From positions 255,711,590 through 255,775,589 of the forward strand of contig OX352773.1 of the NCBI GenBank assembly GCA_947095535.1: a stretch of DNA of 64,000 nt, written 5' to 3'. Position numbers and translations under genes: made by a program. Positions within the stretch are counted from its first letter, which is position 1. Each line of letters begins with the position of its first letter. Shown in pieces: positions 48,167-60,379 of the stretch. The notes under the pieces are model-generated. The model saw only the letters and a program-made list of their open reading frames with translations. It made no database searches and was not told the origin of the DNA. This stretch comes from Poecilobothrus nobilitatus. Its lineage: Eukaryota > Arthropoda > Insecta > Diptera > Dolichopodidae.

Positions 48167-51047
48167 TTATATTGTAGTATTAAATGTATTTTTTATATAT
48201 TTGTTATTTTTTCAAAACAATTCTTTTGAGAATTCTTTATAATAAAAAAAAAAAAAAATTGTGGTGAAGAAAAAATTGTTAAATTTTGCATAATAAATTA
48301 AAAAGAAATTTAAAGTAGTTGTTTTAGTACTAAAAACTTCCTGAATAATAATTTATTGCCTCTCTTAATATCAAATTTACTTTTAAATTAACAAATAATT
48401 TATTTACTTTAAAATTTATTAATACAAAAAATCTGCCCATGTAAATAATTTGGTATGATATTAAGGTGAGTTTGTTTCTTATTTTTTATAGATTTCAGGC
48501 AAAATAATCTTTAATTGGATTATTATTAATTCTTGAAATAAATTTTAGACATAAGTAAAGTAAATTTAAATAACAACAGATATTATATAATTGAAAGGTA
48601 TCTAAATTTTATGGGATTAGTTTCAAGCATTATTATAGATACAAGATATGTAAATGATTAGGATGTATAATTTGCATATTTATAGGGGAATTGTGCTATA
48701 ACATGTTCTAAATAACAATTACGATCAAAAATATGTTGCCATATCTTTGTTTTTATTGTATAATAAAAAAATATTGATTTATAATTTCTTGTAATAAATA
48801 ATTATACATTCTACAAGGATATTAAATTGTTAATGAAAAGGATATACCTGAAACATTTTTTATATTTCAATTAAATTTTTATTAGCAAAAACTTTCGTAA
48901 TGATTTATAAGTTTCACAATAAGTGGACATTTTTTTTTTTTTGATAAATATCATAATTATGTATTTTTTTAAATGGATTAATTGTCTTTTGGATATAATA
49001 AATCTCAAAAAAATCTCTATAATATGCAATATTACATGTGAATATGTATATAAAAATCTTGTTAAATTTTTTAGCGCTACAAAATTTTCTATTCCTGTTC
49101 TATTTGCTGAATGTAACTTAATTTTAGAAATTATCAGTTAGCAGCTATTTCCATAAATAAATGAGAATTGCACGCAAACCTCTAATCTGTCCATTAGCAT
49201 GTAACTGCATATGTGGCAGAGAAATTTTCTTAAACAAAAAAACAAATAAAACATCAGTTGTCACACATTCAAAAAAAAGTTTATTTCTTACAAAAAAAAA
49301 ATCGGATTGCTTTTACTTAACAGTACAAGTTACCTAAAAATTCTGCTAGACCTTAATACTGTTCGCTATCAATTAAAGTATTATTTGAAAAGAATATAGA
49401 AATGAGGATGAAGATTAATTGCTACAGTTAAGATATAAAAAAAAAGATAAGTCTGAAAAAAATTAGACTATTGGAGAAATATTTTAAGTGTGTGTTTTCA
49501 ATTCATCTCAGATACACCAATGTTTCGAATTAACAGTTCTGGAATCCTAAAATAATTCAGTCAACTAATTGCATTCTATCAACATTATGAGCTGACACAT
49601 TAACAAAATACTCCATCAAACTAAAAGATTTAAGTAGGTAGAGGAATCAAATCAAATGGATAAAAATATATTCAGTTTGTTCAGTTTCTCATTAACAAAT
49701 GTATTAATTGAGTTATAGCTTGGTACTTCAAAATATTTAGGTTTCATTTAAAGAACTTCTAAAACTTTAGTGACTCAATTGACGTAATACATGTAAAGCA
49801 TAAAAAAGGGAAATTCAAAGTTGGTGACTGATTCAACAAAATTATTTTTAATATGGTTGTAGTTTTCTAATCATCTTCATGATTGTTTTTTTTTCAGTCA
49901 AATTGTATTCGCCTAATTCTAAAGTAACATTTTATGAAATTAAACTCGAATTTAAAACAAATAAATAATAAAAAAAAATACTAAAAATTAATGTCAGTTT
50001 TAATTTAGAAAATATTAAATATTTTGTTTTGTTATGATTTTTCAAAAACTTTTCCATTAACAAAAATTTTCAATTTTTTTTTTAACTTTAAAATTTTATT
50101 ATTTTTTTTTTTATATCCTTGCATTAAATTGTCTAATGGTTTTGTTTATATTTTCGATTAAACGTATAATACAGAAGGTATTGTAATGATAAATTTTGAA
50201 CCGAAAAAAAACTTTTTTTTACTAAAAAAATAAAAAAAAAAATTCTCTAACCCTATGCTTAGGAAATATGAATTTAGTACATTTAAGAAATTAAGAGTTT
50301 TTTTTTTAAAGCTGCATGGGTTCAGTATAAATATAGAAAAAGTATATAAATTGATTGACTCATACATAATGACAAGCTAAAATGCCCAAATAACTTGGTG
50401 GTCTGAACCGATCCGTTATGGTAAATCATGTAATTATATATATAAACTAACTTTAATCATTCATGTATGTAACTCCAATGCTGTCATTAATTTTTATAAA
50501 TTTCTTATTTTTAAAATCGTAATGGTTTTAATTGGAGACACAAACCAATATTGAATAATATAATAATAGACACAAACCAATCATTAAATAAACATGTAGT
50601 TTTTTTTACAAATAAAATATTAAAGAAACTACATTTTTATTTAGTCAATAAAAATTCAAAAAACAATTGATTTTTAAAATCGAAATGATAAAAAAATTTA
50701 TTAAATATATTTTTTTTTTTATTTAAAAACCTATGTAAAAAAAAAAGATAGGATTTAATTTACTTCTGCCATATAAGAAGGGTTAGATATTTTTTATTGT
50801 TTCTCTTCTTATTAAGGTTAGGCATCCACTTAGTCGCTTATTATTCATATTTGATTAAAAGTCGAGTCGCTGATTACTCTGTTGTATCTATTAAACCAGA
50901 TTATGAAATAAAAAAAATATTATATTTGTGCGCCATATATTATTTTATACAAGAATATTTAGTTTTTGTTAACTATTACAAAAATTACGATATTAATTAT
51001 TACGAAATAAACATAAACACGGTATATAACTTACTAATATTGAATAT

Positions 51048-51182
51048 AGCCTGACTGTGGTTTGAACTCAATCTTGTTCAATCCTCTGTGGTTTGAACTT
51101 CCTTCATACCTCTGCAATCTTGAACTCAAATCTTTCGATTGGTAAGTCAGCGACTTAATTACTAGACCATTAGTCAGATAGG
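51048..51182 (-). repeat. tRNA-derived SINE, family 2 (diverged)
   Basis: On the minus strand: 'taatggtctagtaattaag' as the A-box region, 'tcgctgacttaccaatcg', then 'gagttcaagattg' as a worn B-box. The order matches the SINE at 21.76 kb. A repeated 'ctgtggtttgaact' at 51055-51100 shows a local duplication of the B-box region. Confidence 0.6.
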
Positions 51183-51690
51183 AGTTTCGTACAAATATAA
51201 ATATATATAACACACTTTTATATTTCTGTATACGAAAAAGTCAACTAGGGGACGCTCAGAAAATACTGATTTTTTAAATTTTTATTAGATAAAAAGAGAG
51301 CATAAAATAAAATAAATATTTTATAAATGCAAATGTCATAGTTACAGAAGTTTTAAGAGTACAAAAAAAAAATGAAAATTATAATAACCAAGAAAACAAA
51401 ACCCATTATCTGAATTAATTAATTGAGTCTGTGAAAATAAAGAGAAATAAATAATTAATGAGTGAATAAATGAAAAAAAAAACTAAAAATTAATATTAAT
51501 AGAATTTGATGCAATTATCACTTTTTCTGTTTTCATTTATTTAAATTTTTTATCTGATTCTGGATACTTTAGTTTTTATTGTTGTCATTTAATTGTTTTT
51601 TTTTTTTACCATAAACATTATTTTCTTAACCTATGTATGTATGTATGTATGAAAAAATAAAAATATATAATTACTATTTATTCTTTATGT
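51183..51690. other. AT-rich interval, no gene recognised
   Basis: Contains a short TATG/GTAT run near 51632-51652. Nothing else supported. Confidence 0.6.
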
Positions 51691-52095
51691 TTTTAGCACA
51701 TTTCAAAAAAATTTTGAAAAAATGTGCCTATTAGTTTCATTTTGTCCGTCCGTCCGTCTGTTTACAAAACTTCTACGCCGTTAAAGATAGAGAAAAAAAA
51801 TTTTAACCATGGGTAGGTCTCAAAAAGAAATTAATTTTGTGGAACAACTTTTTCATGTAGCCCCATCCATCAGGGAACTACAGCCCCTCAAACTTTGAAA
51901 AAGCCATATTATTAAACGCGTATATTTCATGTTCAGCTTAACATTTTTTCAATCTGAAAATTTCTTAATTTTTCTTACTACATGAAATTTTCAAATTTTT
52001 TTGCAAATCATAATTCTAAACATTGTCTTTTGGAAATGTGCACTATTAAAAACCGTTGGTTTATATTCTACTTTGTTTTTTTTTTCAAATTGATT
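51691..52095 (-). mobile_element. DINE-like family D element, copy 1
   Basis: Matches the plus-strand copy at 61.76-62.48 kb in order: 5' 'gtagaatataaaccaac' near 52070, 'cagattgaaaaaatgttaag' near 51945, 'gaggggctgtagttccctga' near 51885, 'tggggctacatgaaaaag' and 'gaaactaataggcaca' near 51725. It keeps a GGAC tract (three units, 51745-51757) that the 62 kb copy has lost. The last 35 bp form a hairpin, 'agcacattt' pairing with 'aaatgtgcc', like a Helitron-type 3' end. The block between the 5' part and the 'cagattg' block is deleted. Confidence 0.6.
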
Positions 52096-52685
52096 TTTTT
52101 TATATCCAAATGGACTTGCATTGGACATAAGTTTTTATTATTCTTTACATTCGGTTGATCATTAACATTAATTTGAGCGTTTTAAATATATTATGTAAAT
52201 GATGTTTGCTTTTTTTAAAACCATTACAAATATTTTTAACTTTTGTCATTAAAACGTTCAATTATTTTTTATTTTTGGTCGCAGAAATATGCAGAAATTC
52301 TTTTTTGAAAATATTTTGAACTCTGATAATATAAAATGAGGAAAACTGTCTAAACTCCTGTTGGAGCAATAGAAAAATGAAAGGAGTCTAGCGAGAAAAT
52401 TTAAAAAAAAAATAAAATTGATTAGGTCTTATATTAAGAAAATGTGAACATAATATAGCAAAGATGTATAAGTTAGAAATGGTGTGGAACATTTTAGATA
52501 ATTCAGATAGAAGTAAGGATGCATCATGTTTGAAATACTGCGATCTCAAATGGATTAAGTTAAAAAAAAAAACATTTTATGTACTTTTATATTTGTATCT
52601 TGACATTTTTCAATTTATAAAATTTAATAATGCATCACGTTTCGATAAATTTTTTTCCATATTGTTTAATTTTTGAATTTTTTTG
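52096..52685. other. AT-rich interval, no gene recognised
   Basis: An open frame at 52464-52676 has no motif and ends in low-complexity F/N codons. No support for a gene. Confidence 0.5.
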
Positions 52686-53345
52686 ATCAACAGAATTTTT
52701 TAACTTGTCCCATCCGTCAGGGAGCTGTAGCCCTTCAAAGTTGGAGAATGTCAATTTTTTTAAATGTGTATAATATCTCAGATTTTCCTTAAAATTTTTT
52801 CTACCTAAAAAGGACGACAGGACATTTTTTTGTTTAGTAAATTAATATCAATATTATATAATTTTTTTTCAATTTAGTATTTAAATTTACCGTTATGTGA
52901 AAACAAATTTTTTGCAAAATATTGCTTCCTTCATACCTTTGCAACGGTTCTTGAAATTTTCAAAGACGAAAGATTTTTCGTTTTTTAAGAAATTTTTTTT
53001 TTCTTTTTTAAAAACTATTATGGGTTAAAAATTGAAAAATTTCTATCTTGAGACATCTATAACTTAGCCATTTGTGCAAAATTTTTTGGCTAAAACTTAG
53101 CCTTCATATTCCTTCATAATTTTACATCTTTTATAAACTTTTCTTAATTACAAATAGAAGTAAACAAAGTGACTTTATTTTTCATAGGATTGTTAAATAT
53201 GAAATACTAAGAAATATTACAAAAATATTGACGCAAGCCAAAATAAATTCTTTAAATACGGCTTTTATTGTCCAAGAGAAAATGTAACTCCTTTAAGAAC
53301 CTTTTGTTTTAAATTCTGCTTTGCCTTTTTTTGACAAAATAGATC
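52686..53345 (-). mobile_element. DINE-like family D element, copy 2 (3' truncated)
   Basis: From the 5' end near 53345 ('ggcaaagcagaatttaaaac'), through 'caatttttaacccataatag' and 'cataacggtaaatttaaata', to 'ggctacagctccctgacgga' (read on the plus strand in inverse) near 52710. The part with GGAC and the 3' hairpin is absent. It lies 0.6 kb from copy 1 in the same orientation. Confidence 0.55.
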
Positions 53346-54365
53346 GAAATCTTTATCTGGTATACCGAAACCTATTTTGGTAAAGAAATATTTTTATTTC
53401 AACGAATTTAATATTTTAAAGTACTGTACACCTTTAACTTCTTAGGCAAAGTATGCAACTTCCATTTTTTTTTCCACAATAATTTTGAACAATACAAACT
53501 ACATTTTAAAAAATTCTCTATTATAAATGTAACTATAAATTCCTTTATTGTTTCTCTATACTAAAATATTGTGAAGGACATATATAATGTATATTGCGAA
53601 ACAATAATTGAAGAAATTTTCTTGGAAACTTGCATATTAATTATAAAAGATAAACATTTTTGCCTATATTGAAAAAAATGCATATTTAACGTGAATGTTT
53701 TGTTTATTGATGAATATTAGTTACACGCTCGTTCATTTCCAATAAAACACAATATTAGTTTAGAAAATTTTAAACATCCTTTTTATATTGTTTTTAAATG
53801 CATTCTGTTAAATAAATCTTTTATCAAAAGTTTCGTACATTTACATACTGTCATTTATGAAAGAAAAAATATATAAACTGTACGATATAATATGTGTGTT
53901 CGTATATATGTATATTGATATGTTAACTATAAGAACAATAGTTTTGTAAATTTTATCTCTTTAGGGTATTTATACATAATACTTTAAACAGAAGTGGCAT
54001 TACCAAAAGTATAAAATCCTGCGCAGCAGTAAAAATAAAATGTAACAATAGAACTGAAAAAATTAATTCAATTTAAAGCTTCAAGAGAAATTAGTTAAAT
54101 TTGCAATTCTGAATTTCTATTAAATGGATACAAGCGTATAAACAGCTTTTTTTTTTAATGCAAAATCATAATAAATTTTAATTAAAATGAAAAAACGCAT
54201 AAAATTAACCGTGCCTTAAAATATTGAATCTCTTATTATAGGCAAACACGAATCAATATCCTTTTTTGTATTTTATCTGAAACAAAAAAAATATATATAT
54301 CTAACTTCGATCCTGTTTATATATGTATAATATTTTCATTTATATACGTAAACAAATATACAAAA
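53346..54365. other. AT-rich interval, no gene recognised
   Basis: No recognisable gene or repeat. Confidence 0.6.
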
Positions 54366-55277
54366 AAACGAGAAAGAGTGCAGTAGAGTAGACTGTGTCA
54401 ACTCTGGGATACCCGTATAAACGTAATATATCCTGTTTCTATAAAACTTGATCATCTTTTAAAAACATTCAGATGTTTTAGTACCGAACTACAGAGATAT
54501 ATTTATGTAAATTGTGGAGTTGTATGACAACTACCCGAATCTATTGCGCCTAGCTTCATTAAGTTCCAAGAAATGCAAGAAACCTGAACCGGCTGCTTTA
54601 GACCAATCAAATTTTACAAAAGTTTTTGGCATGCAACTCGACACTTTTTCACTAAATTTAAGATAGCTAGCTTCAATAGACACTGAGTTATTTTCATTTA
54701 AAAAGAGAAATTGTATGGCAACTTTCCGAACCTGCCATATCATCATAACCAAATTTTACAGAAGTTGTTGCCATGAAACTGGATCATCATTTGCAAAATT
54801 TCAAATACCTAGATTGAATAGACACTGGGTTATTTCCATTTAAAGAAAAAAGTTTTATGGCAGTTACCCGAATCCGTCGCACCACCACAACCAAATTTTA
54901 CAGAAGTTGTTGCGATAAAACTTGATCATCATTTGCAAAATTTCAGAAACCTAGCTCGAATAGATACTGAGTTATTTCTATATAAAGATAGAAGTTGTAT
55001 GGAAGCTACTTGATCCCGCCGACCGAAAATGTTGGATTTAAATAGCAAAACTAACAATTTTGCAAAAGTGCCGTAAAAAAAATTTCAGCCTCCTAGCTCC
55101 TTTATTTTTTGAGTTATCGTGCGGACGGACGGACGTACATGGCTTAATCGACTCAGAATTCGATTCTGAGCCGATCCATACCTTTGACACTATATCTAGC
55201 TCGACTTCTTTAAGGTGTCACAAACGTAATGGCAAATTTATTATACCCTTGAACATAGTTCATACGGGTATAAAAAG
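54366..55277 (+). mobile_element. DINE-1-like family B element, copy 4
   Basis: Complete: 'gaaagagtgcagtagagtag' at the 5' end, 'gatacccgtataaac' (54408-54422), about five diverged monomers with 'ttgtatggcaact' or 'ttttatggcagttac' words, 'gagttatcgtgcg', two to three GGAC units (55121-55132), the 19 bp hairpin at 55152-55170, 'aaggtgtcacaaacgtaatg' and 'gttcatacgggtata' at the end. Its 5' half matches the arms of the 38-43 kb palindrome closely, and it lacks the 307 and 259 bp amplifications. It is a good model for the arm before expansion. Confidence 0.75.
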
Positions 55278-56185
55278 CTGGTTATGAATAGATGGTTATT
55301 TTTTTTGATAGGTAACCTTTAAATTTTATACCAGCTACACTATTGACATAAAAACAAATATTGATAATGTTGATTATATGATAATAGGTATAGTCAAGAT
55401 TTTCCATAAGGATTGATAGGAAATTTTTGCAATATTTCTAATCAGATATATATATGTGTGTAGGTGGTGGTAGGAATTTTGTTTTTTTTTTTTTTTTTTT
55501 TTTGAAAAGAAAAAACAATTAATTGCATAATAATGTGACAGCGATTTTAACAGGTTTTGTTTTAATATTATAGAAAGTTTCATACTTTATATATGATTTT
55601 TATATTTTTATATTTTCTTTCTATTTTTTTTCTTGGTTTATTGATCAAAATATTTTGTGTATATTCTCTATGTTTTATCAATGTTTTCATACGTATACAC
55701 CTTATATTGTTTATACCTAATGCTTGTTTGAATATGGTTTTTCAATAAATTTTGTGATACGAATAATAATTATACGCACGCAATTTTTTTTAGTATAGTA
55801 CATATATAGACTATTCCATTTATTATAGTATATTATTTAGGATTATAAAAAATGTGGCTGTCTAATTGTTCATATTAAAATTTCATGACACATAAGTTTG
55901 CGTGAAGGTAAAATTTTGTAATCCAATTGCTATAATTCTAAGAATAATTTAATTTATGTAAAGCATATTATTTGTATTACGTAAATGCTTTGAAATTTCT
56001 CTTTTCAAAATTACTTTAAAAAGTTTTATGAATTAATTTAATCTAATTCCGCATCCATATTCCTGACATAGGATACTTTTGATTTAATTTTATTATAAAA
56101 TGTTAGTATGTAGTCAATTTGTATTGGAATTTAAAGTATTCCAGGTTTGATATATCTGAGATGGAAAGACTATATTATAAAAGAA
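55278..56185. other. AT-rich interval, no gene recognised
   Basis: A T run of about 23 bases at 55481-55503 and otherwise A/T-rich DNA. Confidence 0.6.
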
Positions 56186-56855
56186 TTGGATACAAAATTT
56201 CAATCCTCAATATCCTAAATACAAAATCCCAAATTACAATATTTTAAATTATATATTCCAAAAAATTCTTTCATTTAACACAAAATGCACACTTATACCT
56301 TGCAAAATACCTTGCAAAAACAAAAATTAGGAAATCTCATTGAAATGTCTCACAGGATAATATAAAAAAAAAATCTTGAAGAAAATCATCTAAAAGAAAA
56401 TATTATATTGTAGGGCCTCGGTGACCTAGTGTGTAAGAACGTATAAAATACTGTGTAAGCTCCGAGGGAGTGTGGATTCAATTCCCACACACATTGTAAA
56501 AATTATTTCCCTTTACAGCATTTACAGCCACTCCTGGAAAGGGAAGCCTGTGTAATTTCCTGTTCACATTAAAAAAAAAAATATTATATTTTATATTTTA
56601 AATATAAATATGTAATATACATTATATTCTGAAAAAAATGTATAACTCTGATTTTAGAACGAACTCCATGGTTCTTCCTAATTATTTTTGTTACAAAGTA
56701 CTAAAAATCCCCGCCAAACAAATTATTTTGGAATTTTAAAACTTTGGCAATTTCAAATTATGTGGTTTGGAATTATAATTTTAAAATTTTAAAATTTTTA
56801 GGATTTTTAGGTTTTGTGATTTTGGGAAATGGGATTTTGGTAAGTGTTGAATAGA
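56186..56855 (+). repeat. Element F copy 3, with a SINE between its arms
   Basis: The left arm (56195-56345) has 'acaaaatcccaaattac' type words and the right arm (56725-56850) 'tttttaggttttgtg' and 'gggaaatgggattttgg'. 'ccgccaaacaaattatt' at 56711-56727 is the ~48 bp unit seen three times in copy 1. The SINE lies at about the same relative place as in copy 2. Confidence 0.45.
56412..56582 (+). repeat. tRNA-derived SINE, family 1
   Basis: 'ggcctcggtgacctagtgtg' head with A-box-like 'tgacctagtgtg', B-box 'ggattcaattccc' near 56472, body 'agcatttacagccactcctg', shortened tail and a final A run. 'cctcgg' and 'ccgagg' still pair as in a tRNA stem. Confidence 0.78.
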
Positions 56856-57138
56856 ATAATTAATTTTTATATAATTACATATTTTTTGAAAATATCGTTC
56901 TTGTTTCCATATTTCGAAAAATATACATATTTAAAACATGAAAACTTACCACCTTATAAAAAACTCTAAACATTTATTTATTTATTTATTTATTTTAATA
57001 TTACATTCATAAATGTAATGCAATATTATTGAACCATCGGCTACTAAGGCCATTATAGGTTTTTATACTATTATTAAATTAGGTATATACTAATATTATT
57101 TATTTTGTTTATATTATATACTATATATTTACATTATA
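56856..57138. other. AT-rich interval, no gene recognised
   Basis: Short TTTA repeats near 56972-56995. No gene. Confidence 0.6.
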
Positions 57139-57254
57139 TTTGGTCGTAAGGGGGGTATGTAAAGAAAAAAACACTTACGACCTGTGCAGGGATCGACCCC
57201 ACACTCCTTCGGTTAATACGCCACCCGTCTACCCACTAGGCTACCGAAGCCCCC
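57139..57254 (-). repeat. tRNA-derived SINE, family 1-like
   Basis: Read on the minus strand: 'ggggcttcggtagcctagtg' with A-box, then 'ccgaaggagtgtg' and B-box 'gggtcgatccc'. 'cttcgg' and 'ccgaag' can pair. The head is the best preserved of the minus-strand copies and the body after the B-box is short. It looks more like a tRNA than the others, but stem lengths do not fit a tRNA gene. Confidence 0.7.
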
Positions 57255-58374
57255 ACTAAACATATTTTGTATCCTAATATTACTATTAATAATAATTGCA
57301 TACTTACAGGGATCACATTATAAATTCTATTTAAATTATTGAATGATAAATAAATCCAAAAAATTTATAAAATAAGTATAATGTGATGGACATCAATGAT
57401 AACCATATAATATATTTTATTTATATTTTTCAATTTTATTTTTATTTTTTTTTTTTTGCTTTCTCTTCTTGTTTTACAATAAATTTATACATACATTGTG
57501 TGTTTACATGTATCAAAATTTTGTGTGAGATATGAATGAATAATTATATAGGACGTGATCTTCATTTTTGTTTTCTTTGTTTTTATCTTTTTATGTTTAT
57601 CACATCCTGTTACTTGATAAAAATCGAAAGTGAAAATGATGTTGGAATTATTATTTTTTATTTTTTTTTTATTTTGTAAATTCGAACATGTACAACATCA
57701 TGTATGTACATATGTGCATGAATGTATTATAGAAAAGAAAATTTAATTCAAAATCTGTAGAAAAAAACAAAAGAAAAAAAATGTATATTAGAAAACATGA
57801 ATAGTTTGATAATTTTAAATGAATCATTCAAGTTCTTATAATAATAATACTAAATAAATGACAAACAAGAAAAAAACAAAAAAAAAAAAAAAATACCTAA
57901 GCAAAAAAATGTTTTATTAATATAAAATGATGGAGGATCTACTTAATACGTTTATATCATTAATGACATTAATGATTCTAATAGATTTTATTTGAGTTTA
58001 TGTGTTTCGTCTTAAAATGTTCTTAGTTTATTTATATTGCATATATAGACATACATATATAGAGGTAATAGCATATAAGAATATGAATTCAGTTAATGAT
58101 TTATTAAATATTTATAGTGTATTATATTTGAGATAATTTGAGTTAATCTTGTACAAAATTATTTAAATCTTAAAGATAAAATAAAAAAGTTTTTTTTGGT
58201 AGTTCCTTAAAATATATAAAATTCATTTATTTATATTCTTTTTTAAATATTTTTATGGAAAAATATTTAAAAAAATAATATCGATTGAAAGTATATAGCA
58301 GAGAATCGCTTAAAAAGATAGTTAGAATATTAAAAATATAAACTTAAAGTTCATAATAGTGCTGAAAAAAAAGA
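57255..58374. other. AT-rich interval, no gene recognised
   Basis: No supported feature. Confidence 0.6.
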
Positions 58375-58545
58375 AAACCTCAAGAATTTGCATTTATAAC
58401 TATAAAATTTCAGTTACTTCAGTTAAAAGTTTCAGTTAAAGTTCAGTTACTTATTATCCTGATTGAAATTTGCAAATTATCCTTATTTTACTTAATTTTC
58501 AATTCTTGTACAGTTTTCCTCAATTTCAACTGTTGATATATATAA
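58375..58545 (+). repeat. Left member of a direct repeat pair flanking E copy 2
   Basis: Starts 'aaacctcaagaatttgc' and ends 'tgttgatatatataa', as does the right member at 58954-59109. It carries a small extra run of 'cagttac/cagttaaa' words. Confidence 0.85.
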
Positions 58546-58953
58546 GAGGGATGCGTAAAATTTGAATTGGGGATGGACGTTGTTAGAGAACAATGAATCC
58601 GTCTATTATGATTATTATTATTTTACTATATGTGACGAAGCTGTCAATAGTTAGAACATACTGTAGTATATATAACATCTTACTGCATGAGCAGATAATT
58701 GAAGGCAGGTTCATTGCAGCACCCATTATTATCAGTACTAGAATTAAATATTGTTATTATTACTATATGCTACCGTCACAACATGCGGTAATATATAGCA
58801 GCTTCCTGTATGAGATAACGAAAGTAGCTTCGCTATATATTTTTATTATGCGACATAAAATTATTGCCTATTTTTTTATATGATCTGACCGGAGATCTGT
58901 AAACCCAATATGTATCCAATACTCTTTGACCTTTTCTCCTTTCAGTTATTTAT
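58546..58953 (-). repeat. Repeat E copy 2
   Basis: About 95% identical by eye to 60544-61040, with a ~100 bp deletion between 'tttgac' and 'cctttcagttattta'. Homology to the other copy stops exactly at both direct-repeat junctions. Contains 'gaacaatgaatccgtctat', and two related halves ('actgtagtatatataac' / 'gcggtaatatatagcag'). The open frame 58593-58883 is a translation of this repeat and is not conserved as a protein. Confidence 0.75.
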
Positions 58954-59109
58954 AAACCTCAAGAATTTGCATTTATAACTATAAAATTTTGAATGTGTAA
59001 AAGAGTTCAGGTACTTATTATCCTGATTGAAATTTGCAAATTATCCTTATTTTACTCAATTTTCAATTCTTGTACAGTTTTTCACAATTTCAACTGTTGA
59101 TATATATAA
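58954..59109 (+). repeat. Right member of the direct repeat pair
   Basis: Same ends as the left member. They differ by single-base changes and by the 'cagtta' expansion in the left copy. Confidence 0.85.
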
Positions 59110-59199
59110 CATTAATATTTAATCTTTTAAATAAATGATATTTTCATTTATTTACGTAATAGATCGAATAAAAAAATAACGTTATAATATCAAATCAGC

Positions 59200-59356
59200 C
59201 CTTGAAATTCGAGCGAATTCTACATTTTTAAACTCTATCCTGAGCAAGAATATATATATATACTTTTCTAGATATATCACATCCCCTTTAAGGTGCCATA
59301 AACGTAATGTCAAAGTTATTATACCTTGGGAATTACATTGGTTCGGCTATAAAAAG
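59200..59356 (+). repeat. Family B 3' module fragment
   Basis: 'cctttaaggtgccataaacg' followed by 'taatgtcaaagttattatacc' and ending 'ttcggctataaaaag' corresponds to the last ~130 bp of family B ('aaggtgtcacaaacgtaatg', 'catacgggtata'). The GGAC tract and everything 5' are missing. Confidence 0.6.
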
Positions 59357-59872
59357 TGCAAACATTTTTTTATGTTTTATATAGAGATAAGTTTAGATTG
59401 GTAGTATTCATAGTATAATAATAACAACCTGATTTAGTTAACACAATATTAAATATTCAACTAGATAAGAATAATATTTTTTGATGTACATATTTTATCT
59501 TTCGTTCATACAAAAGAAAAAATAATACATTAAACCGAGATTCGATTCATAACAATCCAATTTGGTAGACATGTACCGCACCTTTTACACCACACACCAC
59601 ACATCATCTTAAATTCTAATTGCAAAATAAATAGAATTAAAATATGTATACAAAAGAATATTTTTTATTTTTGCGTAAATAAGAATTAGTCGGCTAAAAA
59701 AATGAGCCGCAACCGCAAATGAATTACTTATGTATATTATATTAATTTTGTTTCCGGCGCAAAAAATTATTAAAACGGCTTTTCTTCTTATATATATAGC
59801 ATGAATTTAAAAAAAACAGATCTGGGAAAGAAAACATTTCTTTTGGTTGCCGCAATATACCAATATTGATAT
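59357..59872. other. AT-rich interval, no gene recognised
   Basis: Nothing supported beyond a 'cacacaccacacatc' word near 59592. Confidence 0.55.
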
Positions 59873-59996
59873 TCCTGTTGAGGCGTGGCTGTAAATGTCG
59901 TAAGGGGGAATAAATTTTACGACGTGTGTGGGATTCAAACCCACACTCCCTCGGTGTTAAATCAATAAACCATTTGCCTAAATCAATCTACCTAAA
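59873..59996 (-). repeat. tRNA-derived SINE, family 1 (minus strand)
   Basis: Minus-strand order: 'aacaccgagggagtgtggg', B-box 'ggtttgaatccc', 'cacacgtcgtaaaatttatt', 'cgacatttacagccacgcct'. The first part of the head and the tail are missing or worn. Confidence 0.7.
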
Positions 59997-60379
59997 TCAT
60001 TTTATTTTTATTTAATTTGTTTGTTGCTTATATAATATATGTACATATTTATTTATCTATCTTTTACTTTTATTTTCAGGTGAGTTTTGAGTTTTGGATA
60101 CGGTTTTTTTTTGTTTGTAATAATTCAGAAACAGAAGTATTCTTCCAAATCGAAAGGAACTAATATTGTGAGTAACATATTGAAATTACATATAAAAAAA
60201 TAAAAATTTAATAATAAAAAAAAAAATAATACAATAAGTAATTAAAACAATATTTTATGCAATTTCAATGTATTTTTTAACGATATTTCAAAATTTTAAA
60301 GTTTGTTTTATTAAAAGAAATTTTTTTTTTTTCAAACTGCAATTATTTAAACTTTATAACAAACTATATATTTATATTT
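59997..60379. other. AT-rich interval, no gene recognised
   Basis: No supported feature. Confidence 0.6.

Larger units (their letters stand above)
45953..51045. other. Long AT-rich interval, no gene recognised
   Basis: Contains TA microsatellites (46440-46465 and about 48140-48165) and a 94 bp tandem duplication at 47.6 kb, annotated separately. 46640-47080 is less AT-rich and more complex, but no protein motif is recognisable on either strand. Confidence 0.55.

Noticed and set aside
57139..57254. Possible functional tRNA gene on the minus strand
   Set aside because: A- and B-boxes are good, but the stems and loop lengths do not form a cloverleaf, and the head matches the SINE family.
58593..58883. 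96-codon open frame, with a related one at 60628-60813
   Set aside because: Both lie in repeat E. The second copy stops early after a small deletion, and the sequence on the minus strand looks like LINE untranslated DNA.
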